A DNA stretch of 64,000 bases from Rhodospirillales bacterium (GTDB lineage Bacteria > Pseudomonadota > Alphaproteobacteria > Rhodospirillales > UBA2165), in NCBI GenBank assembly GCA_012960465.1, contig DUBF01000088.1:26943-90942 (forward strand), given 5' to 3'. The notes beneath the pieces are model-generated. The model saw only the letters and a list, made by a program, of their open reading frames with translations, ran no database searches and was not told where the DNA came from. The position numbers and the translations under genes were made by a program. Below, piece after piece: positions 18,629 to 29,038 of the stretch. How positions within the stretch are numbered: the first letter of the stretch is position 1; each line of letters opens with the position of its first letter.

Positions 18629-20152
18629 CTATAATTTTTGCAAAATAAAAAAAATTAACCCTGACAATATAGCTGCTGCTGGCACGGTAATTACCCATGC
18701 TGCTACTATTGTTATTAAATGACTACGTCGGATTAATTTTCTTTTTTGATTTTTCATCACCGCTTTATTGTATATGATTTTCGAGGACGTTTCTGATTCA
18801 GGTTCACGGATTTGTCCGTTTACTATTGCGCTGGAAGTTGTTTCGTGGGGGTTTTCTTTGCTAATTGAGGTGTTTCTATTTACTAATAATTCGCGCAAAA
18901 AACCAACGCCGAAGACCGCACCAACAGCTATATGTGTAGAGCTTACCGGTAGGCCTAACGTTGACGCAATAATTACTGTAATGGCTGCGGAAAGTGCAAT
19001 ACAGAATGCGCGCACGCGATTTAATTTTGTAATTTTTTCGCCAACAATCTCTATTACTTTGGGACCAAATAACAGCAGTCCAATTGAAATACCCACGGCG
19101 CCAATAATTAGGATCCAGATTGGTAAAGTTACTTTAGCAGCAATGGTTCCAATATTTATGGCGCTAGCAATAGCGGCAAGGGGGCCAATGGCATTTGCAA
19201 CATCATTTGCTCCGTGGGCAAAACTTAATAAAGCTGCCGCACAAATTAGAGGAATAGTAAATAAATCGCTGACAGATTTTCGTTTATTGGGCATGTTGGC
19301 TGCTGCATTAATGACAACAGGACGAACTGTAGCGTAGACAATTAGAAAAGCACCGGCGGCAATCATTGCGATTATTGCTGTGTCCGGCTGCCAAACTTTT
19401 TTTAGGCCTTTCATAACTAAATAAACTGAAAAAGCGCTGGCAAGAATACCCACCAAAACAGGGACCCATCGTTGAGCTGCTGCTAATTTATTTTCTTTGT
19501 AAAGAATAAAATATTTGGCAAAGGCTAAAAAACAAGCGGCGATAACACCGCCAAGAACTGGTGAAATAACCCAACTTGCAGCTATTTTTAGCATGACTGG
19601 CCAATTCACAGCTGTAACACCTGCGGCCGCAACACCAGCACCGAGAACACCACCGACAACGGCATGGGTAGTTGAAACAGGTGCCCCAATATAAGTAGCA
19701 ACATTTACCCAAACAGCTGCAGCCAAGAGAGCGGACATCATTGCCCAAATAAAAATCTCTTTGTCAGCGATTATCTTAGGGTCAATAATGTCTTTAGAAA
19801 TTGTTGTTACTACATCGCCACCGGCAATGATGGCCCCAGCAGATTCAAAAATTGCAGCAATTATAAGAGCCCCAAACAAGGTGATTGCTTTTGAGCCAAC
19901 CGCGGGCCCAACATTATTGGCAACATCATTGGCTCCAATATTGAGTGCCATATAGCCCCCAATGACGGCAGCAACAATTAATAATGTGTTATTTTCACTA
20001 CCATTATTTTGGAAAGTTGCAAAAATCACGACACCGATGAGAAATAATATACTTATAGCTAGATTTATATTATTTTTGCCAACTGTTGCCGTGGCCCGTT
20101 CGAGCTGTACAATCCGTTTTAAGTCTTTATCTAAGGAAGTTTTTTTTGTCAT
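18629..20152 (-). CDS. Inorganic phosphate transporter, Pit family
   Basis: 507 residues with about eleven hydrophobic segments. The duplicated Pit signature is present twice: LNIGANDVANNVGPAVGSKA (about residue 95) and SFAHGANDVANAIGPLAA (about residue 312). APVSTTHAVVGGVLGAG and LPVSSTHIAVGAVFGVG are the matching partner loops of the two halves. An N-terminal helix region of about 75 residues and a cytoplasmic loop (about 420-470) are additions. Pit proteins import metal-phosphate by proton symport. A Pho-box-like element on the same strand lies 42-70 bases upstream of the ATG (20152), so control by PhoB is likely. Confidence 0.93.
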   Translation of the reverse strand: MTKKTSLDKDLKRIVQLERATATVGKNNINLAISILFLIGVVIFATFQNNGSENNTLLIVAAVIGGYMALNIGANDVANNVGPAVGSKAITLFGALIIAAIFESAGAIIAGGDVVTTISKDIIDPKIIADKEIFIWAMMSALLAAAVWVNVATYIGAPVSTTHAVVGGVLGAGVAAAGVTAVNWPVMLKIAASWVISPVLGGVIAACFLAFAKYFILYKENKLAAAQRWVPVLVGILASAFSVYLVMKGLKKVWQPDTAIIAMIAAGAFLIVYATVRPVVINAAANMPNKRKSVSDLFTIPLICAAALLSFAHGANDVANAIGPLAAIASAINIGTIAAKVTLPIWILIIGAVGISIGLLLFGPKVIEIVGEKITKLNRVRAFCIALSAAITVIIASTLGLPVSSTHIAVGAVFGVGFLRELLVNRNTSISKENPHETTSSAIVNGQIREPESETSSKIIYNKAVMKNQKRKLIRRSHLITIVAAWVITVPAAAILSGLIFFILQKL

Positions 20153-20193
20153 ATGCGACCGTTAAATTAATTGGCGTTTTAAGCAATAATTTT

Positions 20194-20222
20194 ATTATAA
20201 TTTTATTACAGTTTTATGACAG
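20194..20222 (-). promoter_or_regulatory. Pho box upstream of the pit gene
   Basis: On the minus strand the sequence CTGTCAT-AAAA-CTGTAAT occupies 20222-20205, an almost exact match to the 18-base Pho box (two CTGTCA[T/C] repeats with 4-base AT spacer). A weaker third 11-base-phased repeat, TTATAAT, follows at 20200-20194 and contains a perfect TATAAT. The only departure in the two main repeats is A for C in the second. PhoB control is inferred; because the box sits so close to the TATAAT, activation or repression cannot be decided. Confidence 0.6.
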
Positions 20223-20319
20223 TTAGGTTGGTTTAGTACAACTGCACCAATTAAGCTACTGTCTAGGCGCGTTCGTGGTAAAATATTCACTACCGTTTTA
20301 AATCAGAAAAGACACTGTG

Positions 20320-23025
20320 ATGAACACCAAACAACAAAAATCAAGAGGGTTGGCCAAACTAAAAGAGGATCCCGCAAAATCCGTCACGCCAATGATGCAA
20401 CAATATTTAACGATTAAACGAGAGAATCCCGATGGTTTGTTATTTTATCGGATGGGTGATTTTTATGAATTATTTTTTAAAGATGCTGTCATTGCCGCGG
20501 CAGCGCTCAACATTACTTTAACAAAACGTGGCAAACATCTAGGCGAAGATATTGCTATGTGTGGGGTGCCAGTTCATAGCCATGAAAATTATTTGTCCCG
20601 TTTAATTAAACAAGGCCATAAGGTTGTAATTTGTGAACAGACAGAAAGCCCGGTAGAAGCAAAAAAGCGCGGGGCTAAATCAGTGGTTCGGCGCGAAGTT
20701 GTGCGAACTATTACCGCGGGCACCCTTACAGAAGAAACTCTTTTGGACCAAAAGCAGAATAATTATTTAGCAGCATTGACAGAAATACAATCAAAATATG
20801 CCTTGGCTTGGCTCGATGTGTCGACCGGAGATTTGCAAACCCAACCATTGTTTAAAAATTCCATTGCGGCAGCACTGGCCCGGGTCAGCCCAGGTGAATT
20901 GCTGATCTCGGATAAGTTATTAAATAATGGAGATATAGACAACATTTTAGAACCATGGAAAGAGTGTCTGTCAATTTTACCTGCTAGCAAATTTGATTCG
21001 GCTAATGGTAACCGGCGTTTGCAAGACTTATATAAAGTTAAAACATTAGATGCATACGGCACTTTTTCGCGGGCTGAATTATCGGCAGGCGGCGCGCTTA
21101 TTGATTATGTGGAGTTGACCCAGCGAGGACGATTGCCGCGGATTGCCGCACCAAAGCAAATTACCGAAGGAGCTGTGTTGGAAATTGATGCAGCTACACG
21201 TCGAAACCTTGAGCTCACACAAACGTTGACCGGTGAGAGGAAGGGAAGCTTATTGTCGTTAATTGACCAAACCCTGACTGGCGCAGGGGGACGCCTTTTT
21301 TTGAGGCAACTTTCGGCACCTTTGACTGAGGTTTTGTCTATCAATCGTCGCCTAGATATGGTCCAGTTTTTTTATGACAACCATAAAGCCTTGGTTGTAT
21401 TAAAAAATTATTTAATTCAGATCCCAGACATTGAACGAGCGCTTTCTAGAATTTCTTTGGCACGAGGCGGTCCGCGTGATTTAGCGGTGATACGAGATGG
21501 TCTTTCACTATCAGCTGAAATTCAAATGTGTTTTCAAATACACACCTTGCCCGAAGGTATCCAGAATGTGCTGGGTGATTTTGGTGAGCACGTTGACCTG
21601 GTGCAATTATTAACCGACGCACTAGAAATAGATTTACCAATTCATATTCGGGATGGTGGTTTTATTGCCAAGGGGTTTTCACAACCTTTTGACGATTTGC
21701 GGGAACTTCGCGATGAAAGCAGACACCTTATTGCCAGACTACAGGTTAACTATATAAATGTTTCAGGGGTGCAAAATCTAAAAATTAAACATAATAACGT
21801 TATTGGTTATTTTGTTGAGGTGTCTTTGCGCAACGAAAAACTTATGCTTGCTAGCCCGAACGGTATATTTATTCATCGCCAGACAATAAAAAATGCCGTC
21901 CGTTATACCACCGTTGAGCTAAGTGAATTAGAAGGAAAGATCGCAAGTGCTGCTGATAAGTTGTTAGCCAAGGAGTTAGAGCTTTATGATAGATTGGCGA
22001 ATAGCGTTTTAAGCCAAGCTGAAGAAATTGCTTTAGTGGCATCTGCTTTGGCGCGCTTAGATGTTACAGCGGCTCTTGCTAACCTAGCAATTGAACAAGG
22101 TTATAGCCGCCCACTGATAAATGAAGGCCTTGATTTTGAAATCTATAATGGGCGACACCCCATCGTTGAACGAGCGGTATTAGAAGAAAACGAGTCAGAT
22201 GCGGCTGCTAGCGCCGCCGTGAGTTTTGTGGCAAATGATTGCAGCCTTAGCGGTGCCAGCAAAATATGGTTGTTGACAGGCCCTAATATGGCGGGAAAAA
22301 GTACATTTTTAAGGCAAAATGCTTTGATTGTCGTGTTGGCACAAATGGGTTCTTATGTCCCTGCTGAAAGGGTTCAGCTTGGGGTGGTTGATAAATTATT
22401 TTCTAGAGTTGGTGCTGCTGATGATTTAGCGCGAGGGCGTTCGACCTTTATGGTTGAGATGGTTGAAACGGCTGCTATTCTCTCACAAGCAACTAAACGA
22501 AGTTTTGTAATACTAGATGAAATTGGTAGAGGCACGGCGACTTTTGATGGACTTTCGATTGCTTGGGCTGTAGTTGAGTATCTTTACGAAATCAATAAGT
22601 CTCGTGCTCTTTTTGCCACCCACTATCATGAGCTTACGCAGCTTGAGACTAAGTTAGATGGTTTAAGTTGTCATATGATGCGAGTAAAAGAATGGGATGG
22701 TAATGTTATTTTCTTGCATGAAGTTGCTCCTGGAGCGGCGGATCAGTCATATGGAATTCATGTGGGTAAGCTGGCAGGGCTTCCAGATAGTGTAGTCAGT
22801 CGCGCTAGGCAGGTTTTGACTTCTATGGGGGAGGGCAATAAAACCACAGACGTAGCATTTTTGACGACAGATTTACCACTTTTTCCTGTCGAATCAGACA
22901 TTAAACTCAAGGTCAAGTCAGAGAAATCAGCTGTCGAGTTAGAACTAGATAAGATTTTACCCGATGAGTTAAGTCCAAAAGAAGCGTTGGAGATAATTTA
23001 TAAATTAAAAGATATAAAAAAATAG
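20320..23025 (+). CDS. mutS: DNA mismatch repair protein MutS
   Basis: 901 residues from the ATG at 20320 (a GTG sits just before it, at 20317). The mismatch-binding domain has GDFYELFF near residue 49 with the conserved Phe-x-Glu wedge. The ATPase domain contains the Walker [15 protein letters not shown] and Walker B region [21 protein letters not shown], with [10 protein letters not shown] after it. The C-terminus ([19 protein letters not shown]) is the family tetramerisation end. MutS recognises base mismatches and recruits MutL. The next gene is glnD, a typical alphaproteobacterial neighbour. Confidence 0.97.
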   Translation: MNTKQQKSRGLAKLKEDPAKSVTPMMQQYLTIKRENPDGLLFYRMGDFYELFFKDAVIAAAALNITLTKRGKHLGEDIAMCGVPVHSHENYLSRLIKQGHKVVICEQTESPVEAKKRGAKSVVRREVVRTITAGTLTEETLLDQKQNNYLAALTEIQSKYALAWLDVSTGDLQTQPLFKNSIAAALARVSPGELLISDKLLNNGDIDNILEPWKECLSILPASKFDSANGNRRLQDLYKVKTLDAYGTFSRAELSAGGALIDYVELTQRGRLPRIAAPKQITEGAVLEIDAATRRNLELTQTLTGERKGSLLSLIDQTLTGAGGRLFLRQLSAPLTEVLSINRRLDMVQFFYDNHKALVVLKNYLIQIPDIERALSRISLARGGPRDLAVIRDGLSLSAEIQMCFQIHTLPEGIQNVLGDFGEHVDLVQLLTDALEIDLPIHIRDGGFIAKGFSQPFDDLRELRDESRHLIARLQVNYINVSGVQNLKIKHNNVIGYFVEVSLRNEKLMLASPNGIFIHRQTIKNAVRYTTVELSELEGKIASAADKLLAKELELYDRLANSVLSQAEEIALVASALARLDVTAALANLAIEQGYSRPLINEGLDFEIYNGRHPIVERAVLEENESDAAASAAVSFVANDCSLSGASKIWLLTGPNMAGKSTFLRQNALIVVLAQMGSYVPAERVQLGVVDKLFSRVGAADDLARGRSTFMVEMVETAAILSQATKRSFVILDEIGRGTATFDGLSIAWAVVEYLYEINKSRALFATHYHELTQLETKLDGLSCHMMRVKEWDGNVIFLHEVAPGAADQSYGIHVGKLAGLPDSVVSRARQVLTSMGEGNKTTDVAFLTTDLPLFPVESDIKLKVKSEKSAVELELDKILPDELSPKEALEIIYKLKDIKK

Positions 23026-23118
23026 GTAAAAAACTATATCATATAGATAGTTGGCTCGGATAAGTTAATTTAACAAGTTATATTGATATCTAAAAAGTGG
23101 TTTAAGAAATAGACTATA

Positions 23119-25911
23119 ATGAACCAAATTAATCGACAACGTGAAATCATTGATCGCCTTTCCATTGATGAGCAACTTCACTCTGTAATGGGTGATGACG
23201 CCTATAATTCTTCAAAGCGCCAGGAAATCTTGTCTGTTCTTAAATCGGCTTTGATGATGGGTAAAGCGGAGGTGCAAAATCGATTTGAAATTGGCGGAGC
23301 AAACACTTATTTTGGTGGCCAAGTAATGCGTGGTAATACTTTTTTAATTGATCAGTTAGTGCGTATTATATTTGATGTTGCGACCCGTAGAGCTTACCCG
23401 ATAGCCATTAAATCTACCTCTGAAAAACTTTGTATTGTCGCTGTTGGTGGATATGGAAGATGTGAGCTAGCCCCATTTTCTGATGTCGATTTGATGTTTC
23501 TAATCCCCTATAAAGAAACCCCATATAGTGAACAAATTATCGAGTTTATACTTTATATGTTGTGGGATTTGGGTCTAAAAGTTGGCCACTCAACCCGTTC
23601 GGTTGACGATGTGGTCCGTTTAGCCAAACGGGATCTTACTATTCGAACGTCGGTTTTGGATGCGAGATGGTTATGGGGTGATCAGACACTTTTTTTAGAG
23701 TTACAGAAGCGTTTTAAGTCCGAGGTTGTTGACGGTACCGGCGCCATTTTTGTTGAAGCCAAATTAAAGGAGCGAGATGAACGTCACGATCGAATGGGTG
23801 ATACTCGTTATGTGGTTGAGCCTAATTTAAAAGAGGGAAAAGGCGGCTTGCGGGATCTGCAAACGCTTTTTTGGTTGACACGATACTTATATGGAGTTGG
23901 TGAAGTAGAAGAACTTATTTCTCTAAAGGTTTTTACTCGACAAGACGTCAAGCGCTATCGGAAAGCCCTGGATTTTTTATCTACAGTTCGTTGTCATATT
24001 CATTATCTAACCAACAGGGCTGAGGAGCGTATATCTTTTGATGTACAAAAAGCAGTTGGCGAGCGCATGGCTTATAATGATCGCGCAGGATCTTCTGGAG
24101 TTGAAAGGTTTATGAAGCACTATTTTTTGATTGCAAAAGATGTTGGTGATTTGACCCGTGTGCTCTGTGCCGTGCTTGAAGAGCAGCAAAAAAAACGTCC
24201 GTTTTTTCGGTTTTCAAATGGATTTTCTGTGTTGCGTCGCCGCACTAAGATTGATGGATTTTTGGATGATCGGGGGCGGATTACAGTTAAGGATAAAAAT
24301 GCCTTTAAAGAAGATCCACTAAAATTAATAAGGATTTTCTTTGAAGCTCAAAAACATGGTTTGGATGTCCATCCAGAGGCATTGCGTTTGATTTCGCGTA
24401 ATCTTAAATTAATCAATAATAACGTACGCAAAAATTCTGAGGCTAACCGTCTATTTATTAAGATGCTGATTGCAAAGAAAAACCCTGAAATCACTCTACG
24501 TCGGATGAACGAGGCGGATGTGTTTGGTAAATTTATTCCGGATTTTGGCAGGGTTGTTGCACAGATGCAATACGACATGTATCACACCTATACAGTTGAT
24601 GAACACACAATCCGCGCCATAGGTCTTTTATCCCAATTAGAAAATGGTGGTCTTTTGGACCAGCTTCCAAATGCAACACAAGTGGTGTCTGAAATCCAAT
24701 CTCGACGTGCTTTATATGTTGCTGTCTTGCTACACGATATAGCAAAAGGAAGAGGGGGTGATCATTCGGAAATTGGTAGTGAGGTTGCCAAGGAACTATG
24801 CCCACGATTTGGTCTTAGTGAAGAGGAAACAGAAACAGTTGCGTGGTTGGTCCTAAATCACTTGATAATGAGCGATACGGCTTTCAAACGCGATTTTGAT
24901 GATCCTAAAACGATTAATGACTTTATTGAAATTGTAAAATCTGTTGAACGTCTCCGTTTACTGTTGGTTTTGACAATTGTTGATATCAAAGCCGTAGGGC
25001 CTAAAACGTGGAATTCATGGAAGTCTGGTTTATTGCACGGACTTTTTCATCGCACGCTTGAGGCAATATCTGGTGATATGATAACGGATAATCGCCAAGC
25101 TCGAATTGTGCATGCACAAGAAAGTTTGCGGGAGGCTTTAAAACACTGGAAATCGCAGCAGGCTGAAGATTTTATTGCAACGGGATACCCATCATATTGG
25201 CTAACTTACGGCAGCGATGTGCATGTCCGCCATGCTAATGTTGTCCGGTTAGCAAAGCTGAACGCTGAAAGTTTATATATTGATATTAGGGTTGATGAGG
25301 AGTTTGAATTTTCTGAAATTACTATTTATACGCCTGATCACCCGGGGCTTTTTTCTCAAATTGCAGGTGCTGTTGCTTTGTTGGGTGCAACCATTATGGA
25401 TGCAAAGATTGTTACCATGTCAGATGGTATGGTAATAGATAGTTTTTCGATTTTAGATGTTAATAATCAAGCTTACAATCAGCCGCGCAAACTTGAACGT
25501 TTACGGGTGTGCATTTCAGAGAGCCTGTCTGGTAAAGTCTATTTGAAAAGGGAATTGGCTAAATTATCAAAAAACCGCATGATCCGCAAAGAAGAAGTAT
25601 TTAGTGTAGCTCCGCGTATTATTTTTGATAACAAGGCAAGTGCGACGGATACAGTGATTGAGGTTAATGGACGTGACCGTGTTGGCTTCTTATATGACGT
25701 TACATCGGTGATCAATTCACTAGGGCTTAAAATTAGCTCGGCCCATATTACGACCTACGGTGAACATGTTGTTGATACATTTTATGTTAAAGATATATTT
25801 GGTCTCAAAATTGATCATGAGGCTAAAATTGATCATATACGAGCAGAGCTTACTAAGGCGGTTAAACCTACAGGCAAAAAAACAAAGGTTACGGTGAATA
25901 GCCCATCGTAA
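23119..25911 (+). CDS. glnD: Bifunctional uridylyltransferase/uridylyl-removing enzyme (PII modification)
   Basis: 930 residues. The nucleotidyltransferase domain contains VGGYGRCELAPFSDVDLMFL (about residues 113-132). A GlnD-type linker with EPNLKEGKGGLRDLQTL follows. The HD domain has LLHDIAKGRGGDHSEIG, and two C-terminal ACT domains start around residues 733 and 845 (ITIYTPDHPGLFSQIAGA and VIEVNGRDRVGFLYDVTS). GlnD uridylylates PII proteins under nitrogen limitation and removes UMP under glutamine excess. It follows mutS by 93 bases. All domains are intact. Confidence 0.96.
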   Translation: MNQINRQREIIDRLSIDEQLHSVMGDDAYNSSKRQEILSVLKSALMMGKAEVQNRFEIGGANTYFGGQVMRGNTFLIDQLVRIIFDVATRRAYPIAIKSTSEKLCIVAVGGYGRCELAPFSDVDLMFLIPYKETPYSEQIIEFILYMLWDLGLKVGHSTRSVDDVVRLAKRDLTIRTSVLDARWLWGDQTLFLELQKRFKSEVVDGTGAIFVEAKLKERDERHDRMGDTRYVVEPNLKEGKGGLRDLQTLFWLTRYLYGVGEVEELISLKVFTRQDVKRYRKALDFLSTVRCHIHYLTNRAEERISFDVQKAVGERMAYNDRAGSSGVERFMKHYFLIAKDVGDLTRVLCAVLEEQQKKRPFFRFSNGFSVLRRRTKIDGFLDDRGRITVKDKNAFKEDPLKLIRIFFEAQKHGLDVHPEALRLISRNLKLINNNVRKNSEANRLFIKMLIAKKNPEITLRRMNEADVFGKFIPDFGRVVAQMQYDMYHTYTVDEHTIRAIGLLSQLENGGLLDQLPNATQVVSEIQSRRALYVAVLLHDIAKGRGGDHSEIGSEVAKELCPRFGLSEEETETVAWLVLNHLIMSDTAFKRDFDDPKTINDFIEIVKSVERLRLLLVLTIVDIKAVGPKTWNSWKSGLLHGLFHRTLEAISGDMITDNRQARIVHAQESLREALKHWKSQQAEDFIATGYPSYWLTYGSDVHVRHANVVRLAKLNAESLYIDIRVDEEFEFSEITIYTPDHPGLFSQIAGAVALLGATIMDAKIVTMSDGMVIDSFSILDVNNQAYNQPRKLERLRVCISESLSGKVYLKRELAKLSKNRMIRKEEVFSVAPRIIFDNKASATDTVIEVNGRDRVGFLYDVTSVINSLGLKISSAHITTYGEHVVDTFYVKDIFGLKIDHEAKIDHIRAELTKAVKPTGKKTKVTVNSPS

Positions 25912-26092
25912 TTCTGTCAAGTTTATGTTAATAAATTTCCCCGTGGGCTAACGTTGGATTTGTTGACGATTTAAATCGAGTTGCTAGTAAAGTCCTTTTG
26001 TTATTAATTCCAATAAATTAGTTATTGTTTAGTAATAACGTGTTTCAATATTTATTTTACAGGGCTCTAACCTTTGTTGGTATAGATTTTTG

Positions 26093-27643
26093 ATGGTACT
26101 TGTACGTTCAATAGTTACGGTGAGTAGTTTTACTATGGTCAGCAGGATCTTGGGATTCTGTCGCGATATACTAATTGCGGCTTTTCTAGGTACCGGGGTT
26201 CTTGCTGATGTGTTTTTTGTAGCTTTTAAGATCCCAAATCTTTTTCGAAGGCTTTTTGCAGAGGGTGCTTTTAATGCAGCCTTTGTACCCCAATTTTCTG
26301 GTATTTTAGAGCATGAAGGGAAAATAAATGCCAAGGTGTTTGCTGAGCAAGCTTTAGCGGTACTTTTGTGGTCAATGCTAATTTTTGTTGTTTTTTTTCA
26401 GATTATGATGCCGTATTTAATGGTAGGGTTTGCGCCGGGTTTTAAGAATAATACGGAGCAATTTGATCTTGCTATTCTTTTAACTCGAATTACATTCCCT
26501 TATTTACTATTTATTTCCTTAGCGTCTTTGATGTCTGGAGTATTAAATTCGCTCGGTAAATTTGCCGCAGCCGCAGCTACGCCGATTTTACTGAATATTT
26601 GCTTAATAAGTTCCTTAGTAATACTTTCTAAACATACGGAGACACCGGCTCACGCCTTGGCTTGGGGTGTGTCCGTTGCAGGTATTTTACAGCTTGTTTG
26701 GTTGTTGCTTAATTGCGGCTGGGCAGGTTTTTGGTTGCGCTTAATAAGGCCGCGCTTTACGGACAATATCCGAAAAATGTTTCGCCGAATTTTGCCAGTG
26801 GCAATTGGTGCAGGCGTTTATCAAGCTAGTCTGCTGATTGATACTATCATAGCATCTCTATTACCATCTGGTTCGATCTCTTTTTTGTTTTTTGCTGACC
26901 GAGTTAACCAGCTGCCGCTTGGTGTTGTTGGTGTTGCGGTTGGTACAGCTTTATTACCATTAATGTCCCGCCAGTTGGGTGCTGCAGATTATAAGGGCGC
27001 ACTCGAGAGCCAGAACCGTGCAGTTGAATTTTCCCTTTTTCTAACACTTCCAGCAACCGTCGCCTTAGTAGTACTTGCTCAACCTATTATTTCAGTGTTA
27101 TTCGAACGTGGGGCATTTGACACGGCATCAGTTAAAGCTACCGGAGATACGCTTGCGATGTATGCCCTCGGTTTGCCCGCATATGTTATGGTTAAGGCTC
27201 TGGTGCCTGGTTTTTTTGCTCGAGAAGATACAGTTACACCAGTTAAAATTGCAGCTTTTGCATTATTAATAAATCTAGTTTTAAACCTTATTTTAATGGG
27301 CCCATTTATGCATCTAGGAATTGCAATTGCGACGGCGATCTCGGCATGGTGCAATGTACTGGCCTTAGCCTTTATATTGAAGCGGCGAGGATATTTTACT
27401 TTAGATTCAAGAAATCTCGTTCGTTTACCGCGGATGGTAGTGGCAAGCTTCATAATGGGGGCTGTGATTTTTTTTAGCGTGCTATTTTTTAACAATTTTT
27501 TAACTTATGGAATATCGGTTAAATTTATTTCTGTGGCTATTCTTGTCTTTGGTGGTCTAATAATCTATTGCTCCCTTGTTTTTTTATTTGGTGCGGTTAA
27601 GTGGAATGAGCTCAAGCAAATATATCAACGTAAAGCCACTTGA
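26093..27643 (+). CDS. murJ: Lipid II flippase MurJ
   Basis: 516 residues from the ATG at 26093 (TTG just before, at 26090). The start SIVTVSSFTMVSRILGFCRD and the motif FVAFKIPNLFRRLFAEGAFN are MurJ/MviN hallmarks, with AFVPQF following. About fourteen hydrophobic segments can be counted. MurJ flips lipid-linked peptidoglycan precursor across the inner membrane. It lies between glnD and trpS, the usual alphaproteobacterial order (glnD-murJ-trpS). The 180-base spacer before it contains TTGACG at about 25965 but no convincing -10 box. Confidence 0.94.
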   Translation: MVLVRSIVTVSSFTMVSRILGFCRDILIAAFLGTGVLADVFFVAFKIPNLFRRLFAEGAFNAAFVPQFSGILEHEGKINAKVFAEQALAVLLWSMLIFVVFFQIMMPYLMVGFAPGFKNNTEQFDLAILLTRITFPYLLFISLASLMSGVLNSLGKFAAAAATPILLNICLISSLVILSKHTETPAHALAWGVSVAGILQLVWLLLNCGWAGFWLRLIRPRFTDNIRKMFRRILPVAIGAGVYQASLLIDTIIASLLPSGSISFLFFADRVNQLPLGVVGVAVGTALLPLMSRQLGAADYKGALESQNRAVEFSLFLTLPATVALVVLAQPIISVLFERGAFDTASVKATGDTLAMYALGLPAYVMVKALVPGFFAREDTVTPVKIAAFALLINLVLNLILMGPFMHLGIAIATAISAWCNVLALAFILKRRGYFTLDSRNLVRLPRMVVASFIMGAVIFFSVLFFNNFLTYGISVKFISVAILVFGGLIIYCSLVFLFGAVKWNELKQIYQRKAT

Positions 27644-27724
27644 CCTCTTTTGGCCGGAACGCCATAACGCCCAAATTTATAAAACTTAACTACTAACTTT
27701 TGAAGTTATATTGGGATAAAAAAT

Positions 27725-28723
27725 ATGAGCCGTATTTTTTCAGGCATTCAGCCCACAGGGGATCTCCATTTGGGTAATTACCTTGGTGCACTACGTAACT
27801 GGGTGGCTCTTCAAAAAGAACATGAATGTATTTATTGTATAGTTGATTTGCACGCAATAACCGTATGGCAAGACCCTAAAGGCTTGGCGTTGAACACTCG
27901 CGAAGTGACGGCCGGATTGATAGCATCTGGTCTAGACCCAAAGAAAAATATAATTTTTAATCAAAGCGCGGTCAGTGCCCATGCCGAACTAGCTTGGGTT
28001 TTTAACTGTATCGCGCGCCTGGGTTGGCTCAACCGTATGACTCAGTTTAAAGAAAAAGCAGGTGAACAAAAAGAAAATGCCTCAGTGGGACTTTATATAT
28101 ATCCAAACCTAATGGCGGCTGATATTTTGCTTTATAAGGCAAATTATGTGCCCGTTGGAGAAGATCAAAAACAACACATAGAGTTGGCACGTGATATTGC
28201 CCAAAAATTTAATAATAATTATAAAACTGAGTTGTTTCCAATGCCTGAGCCAATGATCCTTGGTGAGGCCACCCGAGTTATGTCGCTTAAAGACGGTTCA
28301 AATAAAATGAGTAAATCAGATCCATCTGAGAACTCACGCATAAATATGACTGATGGTCCAGATGAAATTTCCCGTAAAATAAAAAAGGCAACCTCGGATA
28401 GTGAGCTTTTACCAGGCGATCCTAAAGATTTATTAAGTCGTCCAGAGGCCAGGAACCTTTGTGCAATATATGCTGCGTTATCAAATAAAAATATTTCTGC
28501 GGTTTGCATCGAATTTGAAGGGAAACAATTTTCTGTTTTTAAGAGCGCTCTTACAGAGTTAGCGGTTTCTGTCATGGGACCAATTGGGGTCGAAATGGCA
28601 CGTCTAGTTTCGGATCAAGGTTATTTAGATAGTGTTTTAAAAGATGGTGCGGAACGGTCACGTGTGATTTCTAATAAGGTGTTATCGGAAGTCTACGATG
28701 TAGTAGGTTTTTTAAAAACATAA
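27725..28723 (+). CDS. trpS: Tryptophanyl-tRNA synthetase
   Basis: 332 residues, usual length. The class I signature is [20 protein letters not shown], whose HLGN is the HIGH motif, and the KMSKS motif reads [29 protein letters not shown] is also diagnostic. It charges tRNA-Trp. The start ATG at 27725 has a purine-rich GGGATAAA before it. It is the last of the mutS-glnD-murJ-trpS run and is followed by a 315-base gene-poor stretch. Confidence 0.97.
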   Translation: MSRIFSGIQPTGDLHLGNYLGALRNWVALQKEHECIYCIVDLHAITVWQDPKGLALNTREVTAGLIASGLDPKKNIIFNQSAVSAHAELAWVFNCIARLGWLNRMTQFKEKAGEQKENASVGLYIYPNLMAADILLYKANYVPVGEDQKQHIELARDIAQKFNNNYKTELFPMPEPMILGEATRVMSLKDGSNKMSKSDPSENSRINMTDGPDEISRKIKKATSDSELLPGDPKDLLSRPEARNLCAIYAALSNKNISAVCIEFEGKQFSVFKSALTELAVSVMGPIGVEMARLVSDQGYLDSVLKDGAERSRVISNKVLSEVYDVVGFLKT

Positions 28724-29038
28724 CATTAACCATCACAATACAGATTGTTAATTAACATGATTCGCTTTGAATTTTTGCTAACTCTATATGTTTAGATAAA
28801 TTTATTTTAATCCAAAAAGTAGCTATTAGGAGTAACTGCTTGTCTCTGAAGTATTATTTTTTAGGTTTAAGTAAAAATATAATTACAGCTGGTATTAAAC
28901 TGTTATTTAAAGGTAGACTCTACAATACACCATATTACAAAGTTGTAATAAATACTCGTAGGCGCATTTATTTCATAATCAGTAAAAAGCCCCTTTGTTT
29001 GAATTTCTATAGGAATTATTTAGGGAGTTACTCTCGAC
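28724..29038. other. Gene-poor spacer between trpS and the glucosaminidase gene
   Basis: I see no convincing gene here. A TTG-started open frame (28840-29052, 70 codons) overlaps the next CDS and shows no recognisable family features. Two sequence features are clear: a 12-base palindrome TGTTAATTAACA (28746-28757) and an 18-base dyad at 28933-28950. A Shine-Dalgarno-like AGGGAG (29022-29027) serves the next gene. Confidence 0.6.
28933..28950. promoter_or_regulatory. Perfect 18-base dyad (candidate operator)
   Basis: TATTACAA-AG-TTGTAATA has 8-base arms that are exact inverted copies, with a 2-base centre. It lies 89 bases before the start of the glucosaminidase-like gene. Short arms with a 2-base centre fit a dimeric regulator's site better than an RNA hairpin. 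No regulator can be named. Confidence 0.35.
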
